Notes under the pieces: model-generated
The model's database searches: none
Told to the model about the DNA's origin: nothing
The model's input: only the letters and a program-made list of their open reading frames with translations
Source of the DNA: Sideroxydans sp.
Lineage (GTDB): Bacteria; Pseudomonadota; Gammaproteobacteria; Burkholderiales; Gallionellaceae
DNA: 56,398 nucleotides
Reading direction: 5' to 3'
NCBI GenBank assembly: GCA_011620315.1
Contig: WOZO01000042.1
Span: 1 to 56,398, forward strand
Translations under genes and position numbers: made by a program
Part shown: positions 7,874 through 17,509 of the stretch, piece by piece
Numbering within the stretch: position 1 is the first letter of the stretch
Layout: the number at the start of each line of letters is the position of its first letter

Positions 7874-10147
7874 TCATTCCTGCCGTGCCGGCGCAAGCAC
7901 TTCGCGGTTGCCGTTGCCCTGCATCGGCGACACCAGCCCGGCCTGTTCCATCGCCTCGATCAGGCGTGCGGCGCGGTTGTAGCCGATGCGCAGATGGCGC
8001 TGCACCAGCGAGATGGAGGGGCGGCGTGTTTTGAGCACGATCTCCACTGCCTGGTCGTATAAGGCATCCGCTTCGGCATCGCCGCCACCGCCGTCGTATT
8101 CGCCTTCTGCCGGTTCGTCCATCGAGGTGAGGATGCCTTCGATGTAGTTCGGTTCGCCCTGCGCCTTCAGGTGCTCGGTGACGCGGTGCACTTCCTGATC
8201 GGAGACGAAGGCACCGTGCACGCGCTGCGGATAACCGCTGCCCGGCGGCAGGTAGAGCATGTCGCCCTGGCCCAGCAGCGCCTCCGCGCCCTGCTGGTCG
8301 AGGATGGTGCGCGAGTCGATCTTGCTCGATACCTGGAACGCCACGCGCGTGGGTACGTTGGCTTTGATCAGGCCGGTGATGACGTCCACCGACGGACGCT
8401 GCGTGGCGAGCACCAGATGGATACCCGCGGCGCGCGCCTTCTGCGCCAGACGCGCGATGAGCTCTTCCACCTTCTTGCCGACCACCATCATCAGGTCGGC
8501 CAGTTCGTCGATGAAAATCACGATGAAGGGCAGTTCTTCCAGTGGCTCGGGCGATTCAGGCGTGATGCTGAACGGGTTGCTCAGCGGCTTGCCTTCCTTG
8601 ATCGCGTCACGCACTTTCTGGTTGTAACCGGCGATGTTGCGCACGCCGAGTGCAGACATCAGCTTGTAGCGTTTATCCATCTCCTGCACGCCCCAGTTGA
8701 GCGCGGAAGCGGCCTGACGCATGTCGGTGACCACCGGCGCGAGCAGATGCGGGATGCCTTCGTACACCGACAGTTCCAGCATCTTGGGGTCGATCAGGAT
8801 CAGGCGCACTTCCTGCGGTGTGGATTTGTAGAGCAGCGACAGGATCATGGCGTTGATCGCCACCGACTTGCCGGAACCGGTGGTACCGGCCACCAGCACG
8901 TGCGGCATCTTGCCCAGATCGGCGACCACGGGTTTGCCGGAGATGTCCTTGCCCATGGCCATGGTGAGCGGCGAATGCATGTCGGCATACACCTGCGAGC
9001 CGAGGATCTCGGACAGGTGCACCATCTGCCGTTTCGGGTTGGGCAGTTCCAGCGCCATGCAGGTCTTGCCGGGGATGGTTTCCACCACGCGGATGCTGAC
9101 CACTGACAAGGCGCGCGCCAGGTCGCGCACCAGATTGACAATCTGGCTGCCCTTCACGCCCACGTCGGGTTCGATCTCGTAGCGCGTGATGACCGGGCCG
9201 GGATAGGCGCCGACCACCTTCACGGTGACGTTGAAGTCGTTGAGTTTGCGTTCGATCAGGCGCGAGGTGAATTCCAGCGTCTCGGCGGAGACCGTGTCGG
9301 TCTGCCTGGTTGCCTGATCGAGGATGTGCAGCGGCGGCAGCGGCGAATCGGACATGTCGGCGAACAGAGAGACCTGCTTCTCCTTCTCCACCCGCTTGGA
9401 CTTCGGCACCTCGACCACCGGCATCTCGATGTGGATGGGCTGGTGGTCTTCGACGCGCTTCTTCTCTTCTTCCACGTTCACTTCGCGGCGCTGCGTGGCC
9501 TGCGCGCCGATGCGCTTGTCCTGCCAGGTCTGCCAGCGGTTGCGCGCCCACAGGTAGCCGTCTTCTATCCATTCGCCCAGACGGTCGATGAAACGCAGCC
9601 AGGACAAGCCGGTGTAAAGACTGAAGCTGACCGCCATCATGGTCAGCAGAAACAGGGTCGCACCGACATAACCCAGCACCTGCGCCAGCCAGCCACCCAG
9701 TGCCGCACCCAGCATGCCGCCCGGTGCCTGCGGCAGTTCGACCTGCCAGCTGTAGAGACGCAACGCTTCCAGCGCACTGCTGGACAGCAGCAGGATAAAG
9801 AATCCGGTCAACGACCACCACAGGGTGCGCACGTCGAACAGACTGTCGGCGCGCATGCGGCGATAGCTCGCCCAGACGCGCTGCAGCATGAGCGTGACCA
9901 GCCACCAGGCGGAGAAACCGAATACATAGAGCAGCACGTCGGACAGCCAGGCACCGAATGCACCACCCGGATTCTGTGTGACGGCAGTGCTTGCCTCGTG
10001 CGACCAGGCAGCGTCGTTGTGGTCGTAGCCGGCGAGGATCAGGATCAGGTAGGCGGCCAGCGCCACCAGCAGCAGCCAGCGCGATTCGCGCAACAGATGC
10101 AGCATCCGCTCGGGCAGCGGCGCGCGTGCGCTTTCCACTGCAGCCAT
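7874..10147 (-). CDS. ftsK: DNA translocase FtsK
   Basis: FtsK is a septal DNA pump that moves the chromosome termini and activates XerCD recombination during division. The 757-residue protein has N-terminal membrane segments (about 22-40, 70-90, 108-125, 155-180), a short linker (about 190-290) compared with E. coli, and the motor domain with Walker A GTTGSGKS at 421-428 and a [10 protein letters not shown] Walker B box. The C-terminal gamma winged helix ([19 protein letters not shown]) reads KOPS sequences. It overlaps the upstream regulator by one base (TGATG), so it is translationally coupled to it. lolA follows 60 bases later. Confidence 0.96.
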   Translation of the reverse strand: MAAVESARAPLPERMLHLLRESRWLLLVALAAYLILILAGYDHNDAAWSHEASTAVTQNPGGAFGAWLSDVLLYVFGFSAWWLVTLMLQRVWASYRRMRADSLFDVRTLWWSLTGFFILLLSSSALEALRLYSWQVELPQAPGGMLGAALGGWLAQVLGYVGATLFLLTMMAVSFSLYTGLSWLRFIDRLGEWIEDGYLWARNRWQTWQDKRIGAQATQRREVNVEEEKKRVEDHQPIHIEMPVVEVPKSKRVEKEKQVSLFADMSDSPLPPLHILDQATRQTDTVSAETLEFTSRLIERKLNDFNVTVKVVGAYPGPVITRYEIEPDVGVKGSQIVNLVRDLARALSVVSIRVVETIPGKTCMALELPNPKRQMVHLSEILGSQVYADMHSPLTMAMGKDISGKPVVADLGKMPHVLVAGTTGSGKSVAINAMILSLLYKSTPQEVRLILIDPKMLELSVYEGIPHLLAPVVTDMRQAASALNWGVQEMDKRYKLMSALGVRNIAGYNQKVRDAIKEGKPLSNPFSITPESPEPLEELPFIVIFIDELADLMMVVGKKVEELIARLAQKARAAGIHLVLATQRPSVDVITGLIKANVPTRVAFQVSSKIDSRTILDQQGAEALLGQGDMLYLPPGSGYPQRVHGAFVSDQEVHRVTEHLKAQGEPNYIEGILTSMDEPAEGEYDGGGGDAEADALYDQAVEIVLKTRRPSISLVQRHLRIGYNRAARLIEAMEQAGLVSPMQGNGNREVLAPARQE

Positions 10148-10854
10148 CAGGCAGCCCCGGCAGGTTTGGAATCTTCAGCCTCTTCCTCGCCATTCTCGGC
10201 GATGAAACCGAAGCGGCGGGCCGTTTCCACGGCGTCGACACGGGAGTTGACGTGCAGGGTCTGATAGATGGCGGCGACATGGATCTTGACCGTGCCTTCC
10301 GCCAGGTCGAGTTCGCGCGAGATGTCCTTGTTGCTCATGCCGGTACCGATCAGTTGCAGCACCTGCAACTGGCGCGGGGTGAGTCCGTACTTGCTGGCGC
10401 GCAGACTGCGCTTGTCGTTGAGCGCCATCCCCGGCTCCAGTTTTGATACGGCTTGTTGCAACAATTGCGGCGGAACGTACACGCCGCCGTCCAGCACCAT
10501 GCGCAGTGCGGACAGCATGGATTTGCTGGGTGACATCTTGGAGATGAAGCCCATCGCGCCGAGGTTCATCACGCTCTCGATATCGTCGCGGTGGTCGGAG
10601 CCGGAAACGACCACCAATGGCACGGCGGGGAAGCGTTGGTGAAAAAGTTGCAGCGAGGAGACGCCGTTGCTGTCCGGCATGTGCAGGTCCAGCAGCGCCA
10701 GATCCAGGTCCGGGTTGACCACGACCAGTTGCAGGGCCTCGGTGAAATTACCGGTATCGAGTATCTCTACTTCGTCGGCCAGTTGCTGTAACACATAGCG
10801 CATGCCATCGCGGAACAGCGCGTGATCATCCACCAGCAGTACCTTGATCTTCAT
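10147..10854 (-). CDS. NarL/FixJ-type response regulator
   Basis: A 235-residue two-component regulator. The receiver domain begins [11 protein letters not shown], with acidic pair Asp9-Asp10 and phospho-acceptor Asp56 (LALLDLHMP). The C-terminal LuxR-type helix-turn-helix includes [20 protein letters not shown] and [13 protein letters not shown] (about 170-225). The ATG at 10854 follows AAAAGGGGAC, a plausible ribosome site. A longer open frame upstream only translates a C-rich repeat and is rejected. The hybrid kinase gene upstream is the obvious partner. Its stop codon overlaps the ftsK start, so regulator and FtsK are made from the same message; a functional link is not established. Confidence 0.92.
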   Translation of the reverse strand: MKIKVLLVDDHALFRDGMRYVLQQLADEVEILDTGNFTEALQLVVVNPDLDLALLDLHMPDSNGVSSLQLFHQRFPAVPLVVVSGSDHRDDIESVMNLGAMGFISKMSPSKSMLSALRMVLDGGVYVPPQLLQQAVSKLEPGMALNDKRSLRASKYGLTPRQLQVLQLIGTGMSNKDISRELDLAEGTVKIHVAAIYQTLHVNSRVDAVETARRFGFIAENGEEEAEDSKPAGAA

Positions 10855-10867
10855 TCTCTTGTCCCCT

Positions 10868-10912
10868 TTTGCAGCCCCCTCCCCCAACTTCCCCCGCAAG
10901 CGGGAGAAGAAA
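10868..10912. repeat. C-rich palindromic intergenic repeat, copy 1
   Basis: This stretch in the 125-base gap between the hybrid kinase and the regulator has a C-rich run and a CCCGC-AA-GCGGG hairpin (10893-10904). Similar blocks occur at 21316-21376, 35940-36060 and 44052-44088. It is a dispersed repeat of unknown function. It could form an RNA hairpin that separates kinase from regulator-ftsK expression. Confidence 0.6.
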
Positions 10913-10979
10913 CAATCGTGAAAGGCGGTCTTCAATTCTCGGGCGCAATCATATCACCCCGGCCATGGGCATTCAGCCG

Positions 10980-12794
10980 CTAATGCTTGCCGGTAAGCGC
11001 GAAATACATCATTGCGCGCAGGCGGATCGGCGCGATGGGTTTGTGCAGCAGGATCGCGCCGCTGGCATGGATCGCATGCAAGGTCTCGCTGGCCGTATCG
11101 CCGGTCAGCACCACGGCCGGCAGATCGGTGCCCCACAGTTCGCGCATGCGGCGGATGACGTCGAGGGCCGTCCAACCCTGCGGCAAACGGTAATCGCAGA
11201 CCAGCACGTCGGGCCGTTGTTCCGCCACATCAAGTTCGCGTATCACTTCGTCAGCCGCTTCCGATGTGAATACTTTGCAACCCCATTGCCGCATCAGTTC
11301 GACTGTCGATTCGCGGATATCCGGATCGTCTTCGACGAGGGCGACCACCCTGCCGCTCAGATCGTATTCGGAATGCGAAATGACGAAAGGTTGCGCCAGC
11401 TGTCCCGCGTCCCCCTTGGGGATGCTGAAGAAGAAGGTCGATCCGGCACCGGGTTCCGATCTGACCTGCAAGCCGCATCCCATCAATTGGTCGATACGGC
11501 GCACGATGGTGAGCCCCAGCCCCAGCCCTTTGCGGCGGTCGCGATGCGGGTTCCCCACCTGGTAATACTCCTCGAAGATATGCGGCAATGCTTCCGGCCT
11601 GATGCCGATACCGCTATCCGCCACTTCTATCTTCACCCTGTCGTCCGTGCATGCGCAGCACACCAGCACACCGCCGTGATCGGTATAGCGAATGGCATTG
11701 GAGATCAGGTTGCGCAGCATGCGTTCCAGCAGGAAGGGGTCGCTGTACACCACCGCGTCGCAAACCGAACCAGCGCACTGCCCGCCAACGTGGGACATAT
11801 CAAAACTCAAACCCTTGGCTTGGGCGAGCGGCGCGAAATCGCCATAGAGACGGTCCAGCAGCGGCGCGATGGCAAAGTGCTGCCAGCGCGGCTCGACGAT
11901 GCCGGCATCCAGGCGCGACACGTCGAGCAGGTCATCGAACATATCCACCAGCGCGTCGACAGACTTGCCGATCTGTCCGGCCAGGCGCAACGGCTCTTTT
12001 TCCCTGACGGTCTCCTGCAAGGCCTCGGTGAACAGCCGCAGCGCCTGCAGCGGCTGGCGCAGGTCGTGGCTGGCTGTCGCCAGGAACTTCGATTTGGCGC
12101 GACTGGCCGACTCCGCCTGCTCCAGCGCTTCGGCGATATCCGTCTCGCGCTGGCGCAACTCGCGCAGCAGCCCCTCCTTCTCGAAGCGTTGCCGCAATGC
12201 AAGCTCGAAGGTGTACATCAGGCGCTTCGCCGTATTCAGCATGAACACGATGAACACCACCAGCATCAGCGCCAGAAACCAGTGCTGTTTGTCGTTATCC
12301 AGTGCCAGACGGACAACGAGCGGCACCAGCAGCACGAGCAGATACAGGAACTGGGAGGGACGATGCACCGGGTTGATCGTCACGCCGCCGGAAGCAAAAC
12401 CCATCGCCACGCAGATGATAATGATCTGGTAGGCAAGGTTGCCGGGCAGATACATCAGCAGCCAGGCGGCGCCCCATACGGAAGCACCGAGCACAGTATT
12501 GAATTTGAAGCGCGTGTCCCAGCGCCTGCACTCGTTCAATCCGAATGCCGCATTGCGGAACCGCCACCATTGGCTCATCTCGAACGCTTGCGCGGCAAAG
12601 GCGAAGGCCATCCACAGCAGCAAGGTATCGTGAGACATCATGTCCCACATCAGCCACACCATCAGCGGCACGATGAACATGGCCGGCAACACCATGGTCG
12701 GATAGCTGGCGATGCGCGCGCGCACCTGCTCGCGCCGCACCGGAAGGTTGTCCTCGTTGATATCGAACTTCAGGAGATTGGCCAGTACGCTCAT
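10980..12794 (-). CDS. Hybrid sensor histidine kinase / response regulator
   Basis: A 604-residue membrane sensor. About six hydrophobic segments occupy residues 30-190. A coiled linker then leads to the H box FLATASHDLRQPLQ with His243. The ATPase domain shows NLISNAIRYTDHGG (N box), ADSGIGI (G1) and GLGLGLTIVRRI (G2). A C-terminal receiver domain begins VVALVEDDPDIRES, with phospho-acceptor Asp in VLVCDYRLPQG. There is no recognisable periplasmic or PAS sensor domain, so the signal probably acts on the membrane part. It overlaps the SCO1 gene by 4 bases (ATGA), which suggests joint expression with the copper/redox proteins upstream. The likely output is the NarL-type regulator downstream. 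Confidence 0.9.
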   Translation of the reverse strand: MSVLANLLKFDINEDNLPVRREQVRARIASYPTMVLPAMFIVPLMVWLMWDMMSHDTLLLWMAFAFAAQAFEMSQWWRFRNAAFGLNECRRWDTRFKFNTVLGASVWGAAWLLMYLPGNLAYQIIIICVAMGFASGGVTINPVHRPSQFLYLLVLLVPLVVRLALDNDKQHWFLALMLVVFIVFMLNTAKRLMYTFELALRQRFEKEGLLRELRQRETDIAEALEQAESASRAKSKFLATASHDLRQPLQALRLFTEALQETVREKEPLRLAGQIGKSVDALVDMFDDLLDVSRLDAGIVEPRWQHFAIAPLLDRLYGDFAPLAQAKGLSFDMSHVGGQCAGSVCDAVVYSDPFLLERMLRNLISNAIRYTDHGGVLVCCACTDDRVKIEVADSGIGIRPEALPHIFEEYYQVGNPHRDRRKGLGLGLTIVRRIDQLMGCGLQVRSEPGAGSTFFFSIPKGDAGQLAQPFVISHSEYDLSGRVVALVEDDPDIRESTVELMRQWGCKVFTSEAADEVIRELDVAEQRPDVLVCDYRLPQGWTALDVIRRMRELWGTDLPAVVLTGDTASETLHAIHASGAILLHKPIAPIRLRAMMYFALTGKH

Positions 12795-13378
12795 TTCATC
12801 GCCAGCAACAGTCGAATATCCTGTGCCAAATATTCGGGCCGTTGCGCAAAGGGCGACAACAACACCGGCCTGCCGGATGGCGCGATCAGGTAAGTGCCGG
12901 CCGAATGGTCGAGCGTATAGCTGCCGCTCTTGGTCGCATGTTTCTCGTAGACGATGTCGAAGGCCCTGGCTGCCTGCGCGGTCTCCTGCGCATCACCGTA
13001 CAGGCCGAGGAAGGCGGGATAAAAGGCGGGCGTGTATTGCGCCAGCAATTCGGGGTTGTCGCGCTCGGGGTCGAGCGTCACGAACAGCACCTGCACCTTT
13101 TCCGCATCCTTGCCCAGCATGCGCATCACCTGCGCCATGTCGGCCAGCGTGGTGGGACATACGTCCGGGCAATGGATATAGCCGAAGAACAGTGCCACCG
13201 CCTTGCCGCGAAAATCGGCCAGCGTCACGGGCTTTCCGGACGGGTCGTGCAAGCGGAAATCGGCCTGCGCGTACCGGGCGGTGACCTCGTTCGCCTTGAA
13301 CGGCGAAGGCAGCTTGGGTTCGCCGCAGGCAGTAAGCAAAAACAGTGATGACAGCAACAAGACGTTACGCTGCGACAT
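12791..13378 (-). CDS. SCO1/SenC family copper-binding lipoprotein
   Basis: This 195-residue thioredoxin-fold protein delivers copper to cytochrome oxidase or acts as a thiol-redox factor. It has a lipoprotein signal with lipobox LTAC (Cys18). The copper ligands are Cys70 and Cys74 in HCPDVCP and the distal His in LDHSAG. The ATG at 13378 is preferred because the lipoprotein signal starts there. It overlaps the TauE-like gene by 14 bases and the kinase gene by 4. No oxidase genes are in the window, so its client is unknown. Confidence 0.92.
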   Translation of the reverse strand: MSQRNVLLLSSLFLLTACGEPKLPSPFKANEVTARYAQADFRLHDPSGKPVTLADFRGKAVALFFGYIHCPDVCPTTLADMAQVMRMLGKDAEKVQVLFVTLDPERDNPELLAQYTPAFYPAFLGLYGDAQETAQAARAFDIVYEKHATKSGSYTLDHSAGTYLIAPSGRPVLLSPFAQRPEYLAQDIRLLLAMK

Positions 13379-14075
13379 GACATGCTCCAGTCCAACCGTG
13401 CACATAGAATGTGTACGAGACCTTGAACAGCCCGTACACCCCGAATCCGGTCACCAGCAATCCTGCCGCCAGCCGCAGGCGCGGCGATTGCACCCAAGCG
13501 CGCACGCTTTCCCAGAACATGCCGATGGCCAGCAGATTGGGCAATGTTCCCAGACCGAATGCCAGCATGGTTAACCCGCCCTGCGCCGCATCACCGCTGG
13601 CCAGCGCCGTGAGCAGCACGCTGTAAACCAGCCCGCACGGCAACCAGCCCCACAGCACGCCCAAGCCCAGTGCGCGCGGCACCGTGTTCACCGGCAACAG
13701 TCTGGTGATGAAAGGCTGCAAGCGCTTCCACAGACCGCTGCCGAGTTGCTCCAGACGCCGAACCGCGCCCCACACGCCGGCCAGATACAGACCGAGCATG
13801 ACCAGCATCAAACTGGACAGCGCGAACAGCAGATGCTGCACCGGCACCGCATCGCGCATCAGCAGCCCGGCCTGCCCCACCGCGCCGACCAGCGCGCCCG
13901 CCACGGTATAGCTTGCGATGCGCCCGCTGCTGTAGGCCAGATGGAACGGCCAGCGCGCACGCTGCGGCGGCACTTGCGCGGTGAATATGCCGACGATGCT
14001 GCCGCACATGCCCAGACAGTGCACGCCGCCCAGCAATCCCACCATGAACACCGCAAAGATGCTGAACTCACTCAT
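13365..14075 (-). CDS. Sulfite exporter TauE/SafE-like membrane protein (COG2836 type)
   Basis: A 236-residue integral membrane protein with six or so hydrophobic segments. The N-terminal GLLGGVHCLGMCGSIVG, with a paired His-Cys and Cys, is typical of the COG2836 branch that is linked to heavy-metal or cytochrome oxidase biogenesis. The start overlaps bioD by 8 bases and the end overlaps the SCO1 gene by 14. A metal-handling role beside SCO1 is inferred from the family; the transported substrate is not known. Confidence 0.85.
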   Translation of the reverse strand: MSEFSIFAVFMVGLLGGVHCLGMCGSIVGIFTAQVPPQRARWPFHLAYSSGRIASYTVAGALVGAVGQAGLLMRDAVPVQHLLFALSSLMLVMLGLYLAGVWGAVRRLEQLGSGLWKRLQPFITRLLPVNTVPRALGLGVLWGWLPCGLVYSVLLTALASGDAAQGGLTMLAFGLGTLPNLLAIGMFWESVRAWVQSPRLRLAAGLLVTGFGVYGLFKVSYTFYVHGWTGACHVAA

Positions 14076-14748
14076 TCGCCGGCTCGCGCTCCAATAATTT
14101 CAAATCCAGATACTGTGCTGTCCGCTTCACATCGGGCGACGCCTGATACGGCACGATACCGAGCAACGGTGCCGTGATCCGCTCGCGCAGCGCGTCGATG
14201 TTCTCCTGCAGCGCAGGCATCGTTTCATCCAGCACGTTGGCTATCCAGCCCGCGCATTCTAGTTGATGCGCCTCGATGGCGGCCATGGTCAGCAACGCAT
14301 GATTGATGCAGCCCAGTCGCATACCCACCACTAGGATCACCGGGATATTCAGCTCGCGCGCCATATCGGCAAAGGTGAGGTCTTCGTTCAGCGGTACCAG
14401 AAATCCGCCCGCACCTTCCACAACGACCTCATCAGCTTGCCCGGCCAGTTCATGATACGAGGTCAGGATGCGCTGCAGCTCGATGCACACGCCGACATGC
14501 CGTGCCGCAAGATGCGGCGCGACGGCGCGCGGGAAGCAATAGGGATTCACCTGTCCGTAGCCCGGTTGCAGCGTGCTGGCCGCCCGCAGGGCGAGCGCAT
14601 CCTCGTTGTGGTCGTGCTCGTCGCAACCCGCCGCGACGGGTTTGAACCCGGTCACCTGTTTGCCCTGCGCGGCGAAGCCGTGCAGCAGCGCGCAACTGAG
14701 CAACGTCTTGCCGACGCCGGTGTCGGTGCCGGTGATGAAATAACTCAT
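14068..14748 (-). CDS. bioD: Dethiobiotin synthetase BioD
   Basis: BioD closes the ureido ring of dethiobiotin from DAPA, CO2 and ATP. The 226-residue protein opens with the P-loop GTDTGVGKT at residues 7-15 and has the family segment VVEGAGGFLVPL. It is the last of the five biotin genes here (bioB-F-H-C-D). It overlaps bioC by 4 bases (ATGA) and the TauE-like gene by 8. No bioA is in the window, so the DAPA aminotransferase must be elsewhere. Confidence 0.95.
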   Translation of the reverse strand: MSYFITGTDTGVGKTLLSCALLHGFAAQGKQVTGFKPVAAGCDEHDHNEDALALRAASTLQPGYGQVNPYCFPRAVAPHLAARHVGVCIELQRILTSYHELAGQADEVVVEGAGGFLVPLNEDLTFADMARELNIPVILVVGMRLGCINHALLTMAAIEAHQLECAGWIANVLDETMPALQENIDALRERITAPLLGIVPYQASPDVKRTAQYLDLKLLEREPANE

Positions 14749-15614
14749 AACTTGAAATCCGTCTTGATGATCGCCCGCCCGTCCGGCGCGGCCTTGGGCG
14801 CGGGTTTCCAGGCGTGGCCGTAGACGATCTCGAAGGTGGCCGGCAATTTGCCGTTGCGGCGCAATGTCTCGTAGTTCGCCAACACGCGCTGCCAGGCCGC
14901 CTTGCCCATCATGCCGGACGCGCGGCCCGCAGTGGCATTGTGGGCACCGATACTCTTCAGGTCCTGCATCACCGCGCGCGCGTCCTCATAGGTCAAAGTG
15001 AGTGTCTCCATCTCCATCACCGGATCGGCGAAACCGGCCGCCACCAGCATATCGCCGACATCGTGCATGTCCACAAAGCGGTTGAGGTGATTGTAGCCGT
15101 CCACGTCGCGAAACGCGATGCGCAATTCCTTGAGCGTATCCACGCCGAAACAGGAGAACATCAGCAAGCCGCCGGTGTTCAGGATGCGGTGCAATTCGAC
15201 GAAGGTGGCGGGCAGATCGTTGCACCATTGCAATGCCAGATTGGACCACACCATGTCGATGCTGCCGGACGCGACGGGTAGCGCTTCCACATCGGCGCAC
15301 AGAAATTGTTCGCGGTGCCCCTGGAACAGCTTGCGCCACCAGCCGGATGTGCCGCGCGCGTGCTGCAGCATGCCGAGCGCGATATCGAGCGCGGTGATAG
15401 TCGCCTTCGGATAGCGTTCGCCCAGCTGCCGTGTGCCCCAGCCGGTGCCGCTGCCCACATCCAGCAGGCGCGCCGGTTGCAGCTTGATGTAATCCAGTTT
15501 CTCCAGCATGCGGATGCACACTTCGCGCTGCATCACCGCCGCCGCATCGTAGTCCGACGCGGCACGGCTGAACGCGCGGCGCACCTGCTTCTTGTCTATC
15601 TCGAATTCATTCAT
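14745..15614 (-). CDS. bioC: Malonyl-ACP O-methyltransferase BioC
   Basis: BioC methylates malonyl-ACP to start pimelate synthesis for biotin. The 289-residue AdoMet-dependent methyltransferase has FSRAASDYDAAAVMQREV at the N-terminus and motif I LLDVGSGTGWGT near residue 50, followed by DMVWSNLALQWC. The position between bioH and bioD and the overlaps with both (8 and 4 bases) support the assignment. Confidence 0.95.
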   Translation of the reverse strand: MNEFEIDKKQVRRAFSRAASDYDAAAVMQREVCIRMLEKLDYIKLQPARLLDVGSGTGWGTRQLGERYPKATITALDIALGMLQHARGTSGWWRKLFQGHREQFLCADVEALPVASGSIDMVWSNLALQWCNDLPATFVELHRILNTGGLLMFSCFGVDTLKELRIAFRDVDGYNHLNRFVDMHDVGDMLVAAGFADPVMEMETLTLTYEDARAVMQDLKSIGAHNATAGRASGMMGKAAWQRVLANYETLRRNGKLPATFEIVYGHAWKPAPKAAPDGRAIIKTDFKL

Positions 15615-16371
15615 GCAAGAATCTCTTTATATGCTGGACCACTGTATCGGTATGCGACAGGAACGGCGCATGTGCCGCACCTTCTATCTCGACCACCCGC
15701 GCGTTCGGCATCACCCGCGCCAGATATTGCGAAGCTTCCGGTGGCGTCAGTTTGTCGCGCTGACCGGCGATGACAAGCGTCGGCTGTTTGATTGCGGCAG
15801 CCTGCTCGCGCAGATCGGCATCGCGCAAGATCTCCAGTCCGCCGCGCAACGCGGACAGATCGGGTTCGCCGCGGCTGAATAATTGCTCGCGCAACGCCGC
15901 CAGCAACTCGCGCTCGTGCTCGCTGCCGCGCACCTGCAAGGCAAGGAATCGACGCAGCGTTGCCGCATGATTCTTTTCCAGTTCTGCCGCGAACTGTTGC
16001 AATGTTTCGCTAGCCATCCCGCACAACCAGCCTGCGCGCTGCGTAAAACAGGGCGTGCTTGCCAGCAGCAGCAGGCGCTCGACCTTGTGCGGCGCACGCG
16101 CCGCCCAGTCTTGCGCGATGATGCCGCCGAGCGACCAACCGAGCACTGCGACAGGCTGTCCGAACTGCGCATCAAGTTGTTCAACGATGCCGTCCAGCGT
16201 GACATCGCCTTGCGCCCCACTTGCGCCATGCCCGGGCAGATCGACGTTGTGCACTGCAAAGTCGTCCGCCAATCGGATGGCGGCCTCGCCCCAGATGCCA
16301 CCGTGCATGCCCCAGCCATGCAGCATGACCAGCGGCCGGCCCTGCCCCGTCACTTCAACATGCAAGCGCAT
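15607..16371 (-). CDS. bioH: Pimeloyl-ACP methyl ester esterase BioH
   Basis: BioH removes the methyl group that BioC adds, releasing pimeloyl-ACP. The 254-residue alpha/beta hydrolase has the nucleophile elbow GWSLGG, an oxyanion region LHGWGMHGG and the catalytic His in GAAHAPFLSH. An Asp in VIAGQRDKLTP completes the triad. It overlaps bioF by 17 bases and bioC by 8. Confidence 0.94.
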   Translation of the reverse strand: MRLHVEVTGQGRPLVMLHGWGMHGGIWGEAAIRLADDFAVHNVDLPGHGASGAQGDVTLDGIVEQLDAQFGQPVAVLGWSLGGIIAQDWAARAPHKVERLLLLASTPCFTQRAGWLCGMASETLQQFAAELEKNHAATLRRFLALQVRGSEHERELLAALREQLFSRGEPDLSALRGGLEILRDADLREQAAAIKQPTLVIAGQRDKLTPPEASQYLARVMPNARVVEIEGAAHAPFLSHTDTVVQHIKRFLHE

Positions 16372-17509
16372 GCAATGCCTCTATCAATCGTTGCACATCT
16401 TCTTCCGAGTGCGCGGCAGACAAGGTGATACGCAGGCGCGCCGTGCCCTGCGGCACGGTGGGCGGGCGGATCGCCGCGACCCAGATGCCGCGCGCGCGCA
16501 ATCCTTCGCTCAACCCCAGCGCCTGTTTGTTGTCGCCGATCAGCAAAGGCTGGATGGCGGTGTCGGACGGCATCAGTTGCCAGGGCAGATCACTCAACCC
16601 TTTGCGCAGCTGCACAACCAACCGCTTCAAGTGCGCGCGCAAGGCATCACCCTGCGCGATCAGTTGCAGACTGGCCAGCAGGGCCACGGACAAGGCCGGC
16701 GGTGTGGCGGTGGTGTACACATAACTGCGCGCCTGATTGACCAGCGTATCGATCACCACCCGCTCGGCGGCGACGAAGGCACCGGACACACCGGCCGCTT
16801 TGCCCAGCGTCCCCATCAGGATGATGCGCGGCGAGTCCAGCCCGAAATGCGAGAGCGACCCGCTGCCCTGTTTGCCCAGCACGCCAAATCCGTGCGCATC
16901 GTCCACCAGCAGCCAGGCATCGTGTTTCTCACATAGCGCGAGCAACTCGGGCAGCGGGGCGATATCGCCATCCATGCTGAACACGGCATCGGTGATCACC
17001 AGCTTTCTGCCGCTTTGCTGCTTCGACAGCAGGCCGTCCAGTTGCGCCATATCACCATGACGATAGCGTTGTACATTTGCACGCGACAACAACATCGCAT
17101 CGTTGAGTGACGCGTGATTCAACTTGTCGGCGAACACCGTGTCGTCTTTGCCGACCAGCGCCTGCACCACGCCGAGATTGGCCATGAAGCCGGTCGAGAA
17201 CAACAGGGCGGCGGGTTTACCGACGAAGGCGGCAAGGCTTTGTTCGAGTTGATGGTGCGGTGTGAAATGGCCGTTCACCAGATGCGCCGCCCCCGCCCCC
17301 ACACCCCACGCTGCCGCGCCCTGCTGCAGGGCGGCGATCAGTTGCGGATGGTTGGCGAGGCCGAGGTAGTCGTTGCTGCTGAACGCGAGGTGGGGTTTGC
17401 CGTCGACGATGATGTGCGGCGACTGCGGCGTTTGCAGCGTGCGACGCTGGCGCAGCAACCCCTGTGCGGCGCGCTCGTCAAGCTCACGTTGCAGCGCCGC
17501 AAAGGTCAT
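16355..17509 (-). CDS. bioF: 8-amino-7-oxononanoate synthase BioF
   Basis: BioF condenses pimeloyl-ACP with L-alanine using PLP. The 384-residue protein shows family signatures FSSNDYLGLA, LLFSTGFMANLG, DDAHGFGVLG and the PLP-lysine region GTLGKAAGVSGAF. The ATG at 17509 overlaps the bioB stop by one base (TGATG). The open frame continues upstream but has no support. It is a standard-length member. Confidence 0.96.
   Translation of the reverse strand: MTFAALQRELDERAAQGLLRQRRTLQTPQSPHIIVDGKPHLAFSSNDYLGLANHPQLIAALQQGAAAWGVGAGAAHLVNGHFTPHHQLEQSLAAFVGKPAALLFSTGFMANLGVVQALVGKDDTVFADKLNHASLNDAMLLSRANVQRYRHGDMAQLDGLLSKQQSGRKLVITDAVFSMDGDIAPLPELLALCEKHDAWLLVDDAHGFGVLGKQGSGSLSHFGLDSPRIILMGTLGKAAGVSGAFVAAERVVIDTLVNQARSYVYTTATPPALSVALLASLQLIAQGDALRAHLKRLVVQLRKGLSDLPWQLMPSDTAIQPLLIGDNKQALGLSEGLRARGIWVAAIRPPTVPQGTARLRITLSAAHSEEDVQRLIEALHALAC

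Noticed and set aside
10855-10935. N-terminal extension of the response regulator
   Set aside because: It only translates a C-rich repeat (FSRLRGKLGEG type) and the receiver domain starts correctly at the ATG at 10854.
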